Assembly (NCBI GenBank): GCA_050257395.1 | Contig: JBLMWU010000186.1 | Coordinates: 1 to 63,261 of the forward strand | Reading direction: 5' to 3' | Length of the DNA: 63,261 nt | Origin: JAIRTY01 sp050257395 | Lineage (GTDB): Bacteria; Actinomycetota; Actinomycetes; Streptosporangiales; Streptosporangiaceae | In this document: positions 25,515-33,334 of the stretch, piece by piece | How positions within the stretch are numbered: position 1 is the first letter of the stretch | Layout: each line of letters opens with the position of its first letter | Translations under genes and position numbers: made by a program | Notes under the pieces: generated by a model | The model's database searches: none | What the model was told of the DNA's origin: nothing | Seen by the model: only the letters and a program-made list of their open reading frames with translations

Positions 25515-26614
25515 GCCACCCGGTGACGCGGGCCGAGCCGGCCGGCTCCCTGCTGCGCCCCGCCAGCCTGCTGGCGGCGCGCCGGGAGCATGAGGCCGGC
25601 CGGCTCGCGGCCCCGGCGTTCAAGCGCGCCGAGGACGCCGCGGTGGACGCGGCGATCGCGGTCCAGGAAGCCGCGGGCCTGGACGTGGTCACCGACGGGG
25701 AGCAGCGGCGCGCGCACTTCACCGGCCCGCTGTCCGAGGCGGTCGAGGGCCTCGGCGAGGTGCCGGCGGACAAACACGAGTGGCACGGCGCCGCGGCCGC
25801 GGACGGGATGACGTACGCGCACCGCCGCGCGGTGACCGGCCGCCTGCGCCGCACCCGCTCGCTCGCGCAGGAAGAGTTCGTGTACCTGCGGGCCCGCGCC
25901 CGGCGGCCGGTGAAGATCACCCTGCCCAGCCCGCTGATGATGCAGACGTTCTGGTCGTCGGAGCATTCGGTGGCCGCCTACGCCGACCCGTTCGCGATGT
26001 TCGCCGACGCGGCCGCGCTGGTCCGCGCCGAGATCGCCGGCCTGGCGGCGCTGGGCTGCGAGTACGTGCAGATCGACGCGCCCGAGCTGGCGCTGATGGT
26101 GGACGCGTCGGTGCGGGACGCGTTCCGCACCCGCGGCGTCGACCCGGAGCGCATGCTCAGCGAGGGAATCGAGATCCTGAACGGCGTGGCCGCCACGCCG
26201 GGCGTGCGGCACGCCCTGCACCTGTGCCGGGGCAACCGGGACGGGCACTGGATGGCGGCCGGCGGCTACCAGGCGATCTCGCAGCAGGTGTTCCGGCGCG
26301 CCACCAACTTCGGCACGTTCTTCCTCGAGTACGACGACGAGCGTTCCGGCGGCTTCGCGCCGCTCGCGGATCTGCCGGATGACCGGTTCGTGTTCCTGGG
26401 GCTGGTCTCCACGAAGCGGCCCGCGCTGGAGGACCCGGAGGAGCTGCTGGCACGCATCGGCGAAGCGGCCCGCCACTACCCGCGTGACCGGCTCGGCCTG
26501 TCCCCGCAGTGCGGCTTCTCCTCCGCGATCGGCAGCTACCCGCTGGACGAGGCGCAGCAGGAAGCCAAGCTGCGCCTGGTCGCCAGCGTCGCGGCCCGCG
26601 CCTGGCCCGCGTGA
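25511..26614 (+). CDS. Cobalamin-independent methionine synthase-like core protein, paralogue 2
   Basis: 367 residues starting within the stop of paralogue 1 (ATGA at 25511). It shares the same barrel and zinc-site spacing: HLC in ALHLCRGNRD, Glu in EYDDERSGGF and Cys in SPQCGFSS. The N-terminal EPAGSLLRPASLL matches GSLLRP of its neighbour. The two proteins are clearly homologous but diverged, which suggests a heteromer or two related substrates rather than simple duplication. It is convergent with the amidohydrolase gene 50 bp away. Confidence 0.88.
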   Translation: MSHPVTRAEPAGSLLRPASLLAARREHEAGRLAAPAFKRAEDAAVDAAIAVQEAAGLDVVTDGEQRRAHFTGPLSEAVEGLGEVPADKHEWHGAAAADGMTYAHRRAVTGRLRRTRSLAQEEFVYLRARARRPVKITLPSPLMMQTFWSSEHSVAAYADPFAMFADAAALVRAEIAGLAALGCEYVQIDAPELALMVDASVRDAFRTRGVDPERMLSEGIEILNGVAATPGVRHALHLCRGNRDGHWMAAGGYQAISQQVFRRATNFGTFFLEYDDERSGGFAPLADLPDDRFVFLGLVSTKRPALEDPEELLARIGEAARHYPRDRLGLSPQCGFSSAIGSYPLDEAQQEAKLRLVASVAARAWPA

Positions 26615-26664
26615 TCCCGGCCCGCCGGCGAGGTGCCTGCTGAGTTGCGTTCGAGGCGACCTCA

Positions 26665-28467
26665 TCAAGCCCAGTAGCGGACCGGGCCGGAGTGCACCAC
26701 GGTGCCGCCGAGCACGGTCAGCTCCGACGACAGCCCCCGCAGGCCCGCGTCGGGCACGCCGAAATAGTCGCCGCTCAGCACCGCCACGTCGCCGAGCCGC
26801 CCCACCTCCAGCACGCCCAGCAGGTGCTCGTCCTGCCCGCCCAGGAACCAGGTGTTCGCGCTGGTGTAGTGGGTGAGCACCTCGGCCCGGGTGAGCTGCT
26901 GGCCCGGGTTGACCTGGTTGCCCAGGGCGTTGAGGCCGGTGGTGGCGTAGTAGGCGTGGATCCACGGGTTCATCGGCGCGATCTGCATGCCGTCGGACGA
27001 CAGGCCCACCGGGATCCCGTTGTCCACCAGCATCCGGTACGGCGGGCCGGCCGGGCTGGTGGTGTTGAAGTACTGGTAGGGGGTGAGGTTCACCCCGCCG
27101 CCCACGGCCTTGAGCCGGTTGACATAGTCCTCGGTGATGTGCGGCACGTGCGCGACCACCCACCGCAGGCCCGTGATCGGGACCTGCGCGTTGACCGCCT
27201 CGAAGCCCTGGATCTCGGTCTGGAAGTCGGTGGGGGTCAGCGAGTGGACCTCGGCGCGCCAGCCTGCCCTGGCCGCCTTCAGCGCGGCCGCCATCCACAC
27301 GTCGTTGCCGCCCGCGTAGTGCGCGAAGTCCGCCAGGAACTCCCCGGCCGCGCCGGTCCGGACCAGGTCGCTGCCGAAGAACGGGAAAGTGTTCTGGATC
27401 CGCGCGGTGGCGATCGGGACCGACGGGTCGGAGTCCCACAGCAGGAAGTTGATGCGCAGCCGGACGATGCCCTGGTTGCCGCTGGCGGCGTCCCGCTGCT
27501 CGCCATCGGCGTACACGGCGAGGAACGGCAGGTGCATCGTGTAGTTGTCCTCGTGCGCGGCGCCGTCGGCCGGGGTGCCGGTGGCCTGGAACGCGCCCTG
27601 GTCGAGGTGCGTGGTCACGCCCATGCTCGCCGCGTACGCCATCGCGTCCCGCACGCTCTGCACGCGCTGGCCGAAGGTCAGGGTCTGGCGCAGCGCGAGG
27701 GTCGCCTGCCCGGTCGGGCCCGGCGTGCCGAACCCGGACGCCGCGATCGAGCCGTCGGCGCCCACCGGCACCGGCCCGGCCGGCGCCGGGACGTTCTCGA
27801 AGAACGCCTTGCCTGCCGTGTTGGTCACCGACGGGCCGACGAAGCCGACCGAGATGTAGACCGGATGGTGCGGCACCGCCGCGTCCAGCTCCGCCAGCGT
27901 CGGCAGCCGTCCCTCCCTGAACTGGTTCGGGCTGAAGCCGCCGATGGTGGTGATGAAACTCTCCGCGCCGGTGGGCGGGTTCGAGCTGGGCGGCAGGGTG
28001 CGGGCCCGGGCCGCGTACAGCGCCTGCACGTCGGCCACGGAGTACGCGTTCTCCAGCGGCGTGTGGTGACCGGGCCGGTTGCCCATCAGCACGAGGTGGT
28101 TGTGGCAGTCGATGAGGCCGGGAACGGCCATCCGGCCGGCCAGATCGATGGCCTGCGGGCGGGTGGTGAACCGCCGCTGGGCAGCGGCCAGGCTGTCACC
28201 CACATAGACGACGTAGCCACCGCGGATCGCCACCACGCTGGCGACCGTGCCGCGGGAATCCATGGTGTGGATCCGGCCATTCCACAGAATCAGGTCGCCC
28301 GCGGGGGCGGTGCCCGCGCCGGGCCCGCCCGGCAATGGCGCCCCGGCCGCAGGAGCGGCGGCCGCCGCGCCGGGAACGGCCAGGCTGCCCGCCACGGCGG
28401 CGCCGGTCACCGCGCCGGTCCGGAGTACGGCACGTCTGGAAGGGCCATGACGTTTCCTGTCACCCAT
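26665..28467 (-). CDS. Exported metal-dependent amidohydrolase (amidohydrolase-3, YtcJ-like)
   Basis: 600 residues from the ATG at 28467. A twin-arginine signal (PSRRAVLRTGAVTGAAVAG, then an Ala-rich cleavage region) points to export of a folded, metal-loaded enzyme through Tat. The metal site includes HxH in PGLIDCHNHLV, a His in AHVPHI and an Asp in SSDGMQIAP, typical for this group. The N-terminal beta domain (ILWNGRIHTMD) is also typical. It hydrolyses an amide or related C-N bond of an unknown outside substrate. Confidence 0.88.
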   Translation of the reverse strand: MGDRKRHGPSRRAVLRTGAVTGAAVAGSLAVPGAAAAAPAAGAPLPGGPGAGTAPAGDLILWNGRIHTMDSRGTVASVVAIRGGYVVYVGDSLAAAQRRFTTRPQAIDLAGRMAVPGLIDCHNHLVLMGNRPGHHTPLENAYSVADVQALYAARARTLPPSSNPPTGAESFITTIGGFSPNQFREGRLPTLAELDAAVPHHPVYISVGFVGPSVTNTAGKAFFENVPAPAGPVPVGADGSIAASGFGTPGPTGQATLALRQTLTFGQRVQSVRDAMAYAASMGVTTHLDQGAFQATGTPADGAAHEDNYTMHLPFLAVYADGEQRDAASGNQGIVRLRINFLLWDSDPSVPIATARIQNTFPFFGSDLVRTGAAGEFLADFAHYAGGNDVWMAAALKAARAGWRAEVHSLTPTDFQTEIQGFEAVNAQVPITGLRWVVAHVPHITEDYVNRLKAVGGGVNLTPYQYFNTTSPAGPPYRMLVDNGIPVGLSSDGMQIAPMNPWIHAYYATTGLNALGNQVNPGQQLTRAEVLTHYTSANTWFLGGQDEHLLGVLEVGRLGDVAVLSGDYFGVPDAGLRGLSSELTVLGGTVVHSGPVRYWA

Positions 28468-28659
28468 CTGCGGCCACCGCCTTCGCTGGTACCCCGAAAT
28501 TAGCCAGCCGCGGCGCGGCCAAGATAGGCGGCGGCCGCCAATTATCGGGGGCCGCGTTTGTGCCCGCGGACAGGGGCCCAGGCCAGCTGGCAGCGGCCGG
28601 GCTGCGGGCCGCCGGCGGGCCGCACGCGCGGCCGGTGCCCGGACGTGATTAAGTGAAAT

Positions 28660-30105
28660 GTGCCGCCTGCGATCTCCGCCCGGCGGCTCGGCTCGCTGCT
28701 GCACCCGCGGAGCGTGGCGCTGGTCGGCGCGACCGACACGTCGGGCTTTTCCCACGTCGTGTACCGGAACCTGGTGGACTTCGGCTTCGAGGGCCGCATC
28801 CACCTGGTCAACCGGCGGCGCGCCCGGGCCCACGGCCGGGACACCGTGGCGTCCTGCACCGAGATCGGCGAGCAGGTCGACATCGCCTTCATGATGGTCC
28901 CGCAGGCGAACACGCTGGAGGCCCTCACCGACGCGGCGGCCGCCGGGATCCCCGCCGTGGCCGTCCTGGCGTCGGGGTACGCGGACGCGGGCGAAGCCGG
29001 GCGCAAGGCGCAGGAGGACCTGGTCGCCCACGCCGAGTCGCTGGGGCTGCTCCTGCTCGGGCCCAACCAGCTGGGCTTCGCCAGCTTCATCCACCGGGTC
29101 GCGATCACCGCCATCCCCGGGCTGCCGCGGGTGCGCGGGCCGGTGGCGGTGCTGTCCCAGAGCGGCATGGCCGCCAGCGCCATGCTCGACTTCGCCGCCA
29201 TGACCGGTATCGGCCTGTCCCACGTGGTGACCCTCGGCAACGAAGCCATGATCACCGCCGCGCACTTCGTTGACTGCCTTGCGGAGGACAGGCACACGGC
29301 GGCGCTGGCGCTGTTCCTGGAGACGATCCGGGATCCGGAGATGTTCGCGGCGGCGGCCCGCCGCGCGGCCCGGGCCGGCAAGGCCGTGGTGGTGCTGAAG
29401 GCCGGCGGCAGCGCCATCGCGGCGGCCGCCGCGGCGGCCCACTCGGGTGCCCAGGCCGGTGACGACCGCGCGATCGGCGCCCTGTTCGCGGAGCTGGGGG
29501 TGATCCGGGTGGGCAGCATCGAGGACCTGATGCTCACCGCGGGCGCCGCCGCCCACTTCGGCCGCCTGGCCCGGCCGGGCATCGGCGTGGTCTCCCTCTC
29601 CGGCGGCGCCTGCGACATGATCGCCGACCATGCCGCCCAGGCCGGCGCGAGCCTGCCCGCGCTGGCGCCCGCCACCCGGGCCGCGCTGGCGGAGATCATT
29701 CCCGGCTTCGGCACCGTGCAGAACCCGCTGGACGTCACCGGCGGGGTGGTCTCCGATCCGGGCATCTTCACCCGCAGCATCGAGGCCGTGTCCGCGGACC
29801 CGTCGGTGGGCGTGGTCGCCGTCGTCAGCAGCCTGCCCTGGCAGCCGGAGAGCGGGCCGTGGGTCGGCCAGCCGCTGGCCGACGCGATCGGGGCGGGCGC
29901 GCGGGCCGCGCGGGTGCCGGTGGTCTGCGTGCCGCAGACCATCCAGCCGGTCACCGGGTGGACCCGCCAGGTCATGACCCAGGCGGGCATCCCTTACCTG
30001 ATCCCCGGCCTGCGCCACGCGGTGGTCGCGCTGCGCAACGTCGGCTGGTGGTCCGAGCGCACCCGCGTCCCGGCCGGCCGACGGCGATCCCGCGTCAGTC
30101 CGTGA
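28660..30105 (+). CDS. NDP-forming acyl-CoA synthetase, CoA-binding/ligase part without ATP-grasp
   Basis: 481 residues from a GTG at 28660 with no ribosome site, possibly leaderless. The CoA-binding Rossmann domain starts LHPRSVALVGATDTSG. Two succinyl-CoA-ligase-like domains follow, with the phosphohistidine loop AHSGAQAGDD (usual SHTGALAG, His kept). The ATP-grasp domain that normally forms the second half of about 700-residue acyl-CoA synthetases is absent, and no beta-subunit gene is adjacent. It could work with an unlinked beta subunit or have another CoA-transfer role. Confidence 0.82.
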   Translation: MPPAISARRLGSLLHPRSVALVGATDTSGFSHVVYRNLVDFGFEGRIHLVNRRRARAHGRDTVASCTEIGEQVDIAFMMVPQANTLEALTDAAAAGIPAVAVLASGYADAGEAGRKAQEDLVAHAESLGLLLLGPNQLGFASFIHRVAITAIPGLPRVRGPVAVLSQSGMAASAMLDFAAMTGIGLSHVVTLGNEAMITAAHFVDCLAEDRHTAALALFLETIRDPEMFAAAARRAARAGKAVVVLKAGGSAIAAAAAAAHSGAQAGDDRAIGALFAELGVIRVGSIEDLMLTAGAAAHFGRLARPGIGVVSLSGGACDMIADHAAQAGASLPALAPATRAALAEIIPGFGTVQNPLDVTGGVVSDPGIFTRSIEAVSADPSVGVVAVVSSLPWQPESGPWVGQPLADAIGAGARAARVPVVCVPQTIQPVTGWTRQVMTQAGIPYLIPGLRHAVVALRNVGWWSERTRVPAGRRRSRVSP

Positions 30106-30138
30106 CGTGCAGGCCGGGAAGGGCCGCCCGGGGACGGT

Positions 30139-30163
30139 TTGACCTTGTCGCAGCGTCAAGGTG
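30139..30163 (+). promoter_or_regulatory. MerR-type operator/promoter
   Basis: TTGACC (30139-30144) serves as the -35 box. It overlaps ACCTTG (30142-30147) which, with CAAGGT (30157-30162), forms a perfect 6-bp inverted repeat with 9 bp between. This is the classic arrangement for MerR regulators, which bind between -35 and -10 of their own promoter. The -10 would fall near 30164-30169, which puts transcription start close to the ATG at 30176. Confidence 0.7.
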
Positions 30164-30175
30164 TCTCCTGGAGGC

Positions 30176-31012
30176 ATGCGGATCGGAGAACTCGCCGGCC
30201 TCGTCGGCATCAGCGCCCGGGCCATCCGGCACTACCACCGCATCGGCCTGCTCCCCGAGCCCGCGCGCCGGGCGAACGGCTACCGCGAGTACTCGCTGCG
30301 GGACGCCGTCGGGCTGGCCCGCGTCCGGCGCCTCACCGAGCTGGGCCTGAGCCTGGACGAGGTGGGCGACGCGCTGGCCGGCGACGCCGACCGGGACCTC
30401 GCCGAGATCCTCCGCGAGCTCGACGCCGATCTGGCCCGCCAGGAGGCGGACCTCCGCCGGCGCCGGGCCCGGCTGGCCCAGCTGCTGCGGCAGGCCGGGG
30501 CGGGTGGCGAACCGTCCGGCCAGGCGCCGGTCTCCCCCGAGCTGGCCGGGCTGTTCGGCCGCATGGCCGAGGTCGCCGCGGGGCGGCCGGGGCCGGAGCC
30601 GGCGATGGCGGCGAAGGACCGCGAGCTGATGGCCCTGCTGGAAACCGTGTCCCCGGATCGCGGCGCTGGCTGGCTCGGCGTGCTCACCCGGACGCTGGAC
30701 TCCGGCCCCGGGACCGTCGAAAAGGCCTACGAGGTCTACGCGCGCCTCGACGAGCTGGCCGGCTCGCCTGCGGACGACCCCCGGGTCGAGGCCACGGCCC
30801 AGGCCATCGTCGCGGCCATTCCGGAGCCGGCCCGGCAGGCGATGCGGTTCCCCGGCGGCGGTGCCGGGGACACGGATGAGGGCTTCCTGGCGGCCTTCTA
30901 CGCGGACTTCGCCCCGGCCCAGGCCGCCGCGATCCGCCGCGCCGTCGGCCTGCTGAGACAGGCCCGCCGGGCCGGCGGCCCGGCCCGGCCGGGCGAAGGA
31001 GGCCGGTCATGA
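30176..31012 (+). CDS. MerR-family transcriptional regulator
   Basis: 278 residues from the ATG at 30176 (MRIGELAGLVGISARAIRHYHRIGLL), the standard MerR winged-helix start. A coiled-coil dimer helix (about 60-110, LDADLARQEADLRRRRARL) follows. The C-terminal 160 residues are helical and lack the conserved cysteines of metal-sensing MerRs, so it probably senses an organic ligand or a protein. GGAGG lies only one base from the ATG, too close to act as a ribosome site. With the promoter geometry this suggests a leaderless message. It overlaps the next gene by ATGA. Confidence 0.9.
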   Translation: MRIGELAGLVGISARAIRHYHRIGLLPEPARRANGYREYSLRDAVGLARVRRLTELGLSLDEVGDALAGDADRDLAEILRELDADLARQEADLRRRRARLAQLLRQAGAGGEPSGQAPVSPELAGLFGRMAEVAAGRPGPEPAMAAKDRELMALLETVSPDRGAGWLGVLTRTLDSGPGTVEKAYEVYARLDELAGSPADDPRVEATAQAIVAAIPEPARQAMRFPGGGAGDTDEGFLAAFYADFAPAQAAAIRRAVGLLRQARRAGGPARPGEGGRS

Positions 31013-31881
31013 AGGACGCCGCCGCGAACCGCGCCGTCCGCAAGGCCATGTGGTGGTCGGTGGGGCTGCGGGTGTCCGGCGCGCTGGTGCTGGTGCTGTG
31101 CGCGGCCGCGGGGATCCGCGTCGCGGCCCCGGCCCGGCTCGCCCTGGAACTGGCGATGGCCGTTCCCGTCCTGGTCCTGGCGGCGGCGCTGGCCACGGCC
31201 TACCGCCGCTACCGGCGCAGGGGCCTGGGGCGGCCCGCCGCCCTGCGCGCGGTCGCCGGGGACGCGGTCCCGCTGCCGGTGCGCAGGCTCACCGTCCACG
31301 AGGTCAGCCTCTTCACCAGCACCCTGCGCTGGCTGACCCGCCGCAGACGGCACGGCGTGCGGGAAGGCGACATACCGGTCCCGTACGCGTCCGGCGGGGC
31401 GGCCCTCATGCTCGCCTTCGCCTTCGCCTCCGCCGTGGAAACGGCGGTCCTCGCCGTCATCATCCCCTGGCCGGCCGTCCGCGGGATCGCGCTCTTCCTC
31501 GACCTGTGGGGGGTGTACTTCCTCATCGCCCTTTACGCCTCCTGCGTGGTCCGCCCCCATGTCATCCACGCGGACGGCTCGCTGCGCCTGCGCTACGGCG
31601 CCCTGCTCGACATCCGCATCCCCGCCCGGGACATCGCCGCCGTCCGCGTCGAGCGGCGTTCCGCGCGCGGCAGGCTCGCGGCGGTGGACGCGGACGGCTG
31701 CGCCGCGCTCTCCCAGGGCGGCCAGACCACCGTCACGGTGCGGCTCGCGCGGCCGGTGACGTTCACCCGCCCGCTGGGCAAACCGGCCTGCGCCAGCGCC
31801 TTCCGCTACTACGCCGCCGACCCCGCGGCCGCCGTCGCCGCGCTCCGGGCCCGCGTCCCGGCGCTGCAGAGCACGCCGTGA
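31009..31881 (+). CDS. Multi-pass membrane protein coupled to the MerR regulator
   Basis: 290 residues starting in the MerR stop (ATGA). Hydrophobic segments lie at about 14-36 and 42-64, and a second pair in the middle (LMLAFAFASAVETAVLAVIIPW and LFLDLWGVYFLIALYASCVV, each given here only as landmarks). The C-terminal 100 residues form a cytosolic beta-rich part (GSLRLRYGALLDIRIPARDIAAV) that resembles PH-like domains of bacterial membrane proteins. The coupling means it is the MerR regulator's likely target or sensor partner. Confidence 0.8.
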   Translation: MKDAAANRAVRKAMWWSVGLRVSGALVLVLCAAAGIRVAAPARLALELAMAVPVLVLAAALATAYRRYRRRGLGRPAALRAVAGDAVPLPVRRLTVHEVSLFTSTLRWLTRRRRHGVREGDIPVPYASGGAALMLAFAFASAVETAVLAVIIPWPAVRGIALFLDLWGVYFLIALYASCVVRPHVIHADGSLRLRYGALLDIRIPARDIAAVRVERRSARGRLAAVDADGCAALSQGGQTTVTVRLARPVTFTRPLGKPACASAFRYYAADPAAAVAALRARVPALQSTP

Positions 31882-32022
31882 GCCGCGGCGGGCCGGCGGG
31901 CGGGCGGCGGCCGGCCCGGCACCCGGAGTTCACAGCGGCGTTGCCTGGCCGACACGCAAGGCCGGTATGCGTGGTCTGCCAGCGTGAACGCTGGGAACCG
32001 CGGTCTGGAGGGGAGCGGTCAG

Positions 32023-32304
32023 ATGATCAGGAAAGCCCGGTCCAGCCGGGACGGCACGGTGCGCGTCACGTTCGTGCTGCCGGCTGACGAGCCGGCCGGC
32101 CCGGTGTCGGTGGTGGGCGATTTCAACGAATGGGATCCGCTTGCGCATCCGCTGCAGCGGCGCGCAAATGGGACACGCAGTGTCGCGGTGACGGTACCCC
32201 GGGGAACCACTCTGCATTTCCGTTATCTTGCGGAAGGCGGCATATGGTTCGACGACGAAACCGTGCCGGCCTGTGCGGGCGCTGACCGGGCCGTCACCGT
32301 CTGA
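32023..32304 (+). CDS. Small isoamylase-early-set/CBM48-like protein
   Basis: 93 residues from the ATG at 32023 with GGAGGGG about 9 bases upstream. The sequence VTFVLPADEPAGPVSVVGDF, then NEWDP and later LHFRYLAEGG, is the glycogen-binding immunoglobulin-like fold seen at the start of branching enzymes and in AMPK beta. Stand-alone versions of about 100 residues are common in actinobacteria. It probably binds alpha-glucan, though no glucan enzyme is adjacent. Confidence 0.82.
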   Translation: MIRKARSSRDGTVRVTFVLPADEPAGPVSVVGDFNEWDPLAHPLQRRANGTRSVAVTVPRGTTLHFRYLAEGGIWFDDETVPACAGADRAVTV

Positions 32305-32315
32305 CGCCCGGCCGG

Positions 32316-33239
32316 TCAGGCCGCGCCCAGGCCCAGCAGCAGGCCGTCGGCGGCGACCGCCGGGGAACTGGTGATGAACATGGGCACCCCCGCCGCGGGG
32401 GCCGTGATCGTCTGCTGGACCTGTGCCCCGTCCAGGCTGCTGACCGTCCCGAGCAGCTGACCTTGCGCCACCTGCTCACCCACCCGGACGGCAGGCTCCC
32501 ACCAGCCGGCCCCGGCGCAGCGCAGCCACAGGAAGCGGCCGAGCTGGAGCGGGCCGCCGGCCGGCCCGCTGGCGGCCGCCCCGCCCATGCCGAGCTCGGC
32601 GAGCACGCCGTCGAGCCCGCGGACGTGGGTGGCGACCGCGGCCTCCTCGACCAGGCCGCACCCGCCCGCCTCCGCGGTGATGGCGGGGATGCCCAGGTCG
32701 GCGGCGGCGGCGCTGGTCGTCCCGCCGACCGCGCGGTCCGGGCCGGGCTCCTGGCGGATCAGGTAGCCGACCCCGTAGGCGGCCGCCAGCTGCCGGGCCC
32801 GGTCCTCCGCAGGACCGGCGTCGTAGAGCGCGAACGGTTCCAGCGCCTCCACCAGGTCCCCGGCGTGCACGTCCACCACCGCGTCCGAACCCTCGATGAG
32901 CTGGCTGAACACCGCGTGAGCCAGCTGGTCGGCGAGGGTGCCGGCCGGGTCGCCCGGGAAGCAGCGGTTCAGGTTCTTGCCGTCGTCCGGCACCACGAAC
33001 GGGGTGCGGGCGCGGAACGCGGGCAGGTTCAGCACCGGCACGGCCACGACGGTGCCGTGCAGGTCCTGCTGTGCCAGTGCCGCCGTCCAGCGGCGGACGG
33101 CGGCCATCCCCGCGTACTCGCAGCCGTGCACCCCGGCCAGCACGGTCAGCCGCGGGCCGGGCCCGCTGCCGGTCAGCTCCACCACGGGGACGTCGAGGCC
33201 GGCCAGGTCGAGGGTGCGGCGGCGGACTGTCGGCGGCAT
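32316..33239 (-). CDS. M14-type zinc deacylase (succinylglutamate desuccinylase/aspartoacylase family)
   Basis: 307 residues from the ATG at 33239 behind GGAGGG. Zinc ligands are His38 and Glu41 in GVHGCEYAG and His125 in VDVHAGDL. GKNLNRCFPGD is a family hallmark, and the catalytic Glu is in ITAEAGG. A C-terminal beta domain (VRVGEQVAQGQLLGTV) is the lipoyl-like tail of this group. It removes an acyl group from an N-acyl amino acid or similar amide. It follows the amidase gene by 95 bp on the same strand, so the two may act in series. Confidence 0.88.
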   Translation of the reverse strand: MPPTVRRRTLDLAGLDVPVVELTGSGPGPRLTVLAGVHGCEYAGMAAVRRWTAALAQQDLHGTVVAVPVLNLPAFRARTPFVVPDDGKNLNRCFPGDPAGTLADQLAHAVFSQLIEGSDAVVDVHAGDLVEALEPFALYDAGPAEDRARQLAAAYGVGYLIRQEPGPDRAVGGTTSAAAADLGIPAITAEAGGCGLVEEAAVATHVRGLDGVLAELGMGGAAASGPAGGPLQLGRFLWLRCAGAGWWEPAVRVGEQVAQGQLLGTVSSLDGAQVQQTITAPAAGVPMFITSSPAVAADGLLLGLGAA

Positions 33240-33334
33240 GGGTCATCCCTCCGTTGCTGCGCAGGCTGCTGGTGCGGCGGCTGCTGGCCCGCCGGGCCGG
33301 GGCGGCGGTACGGGCCCGGCGCCGGTGGCCGGGG

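Noticed and set aside
28542..30225. Very long minus-strand open frames opposite the acyl-CoA synthetase and upstream of the amidohydrolase
   Set aside because: High-GC genomes give long antisense frames. The plus-strand translation shows clear CoA-binding motifs and the antisense product shows none; the amidohydrolase starts at its Tat signal.
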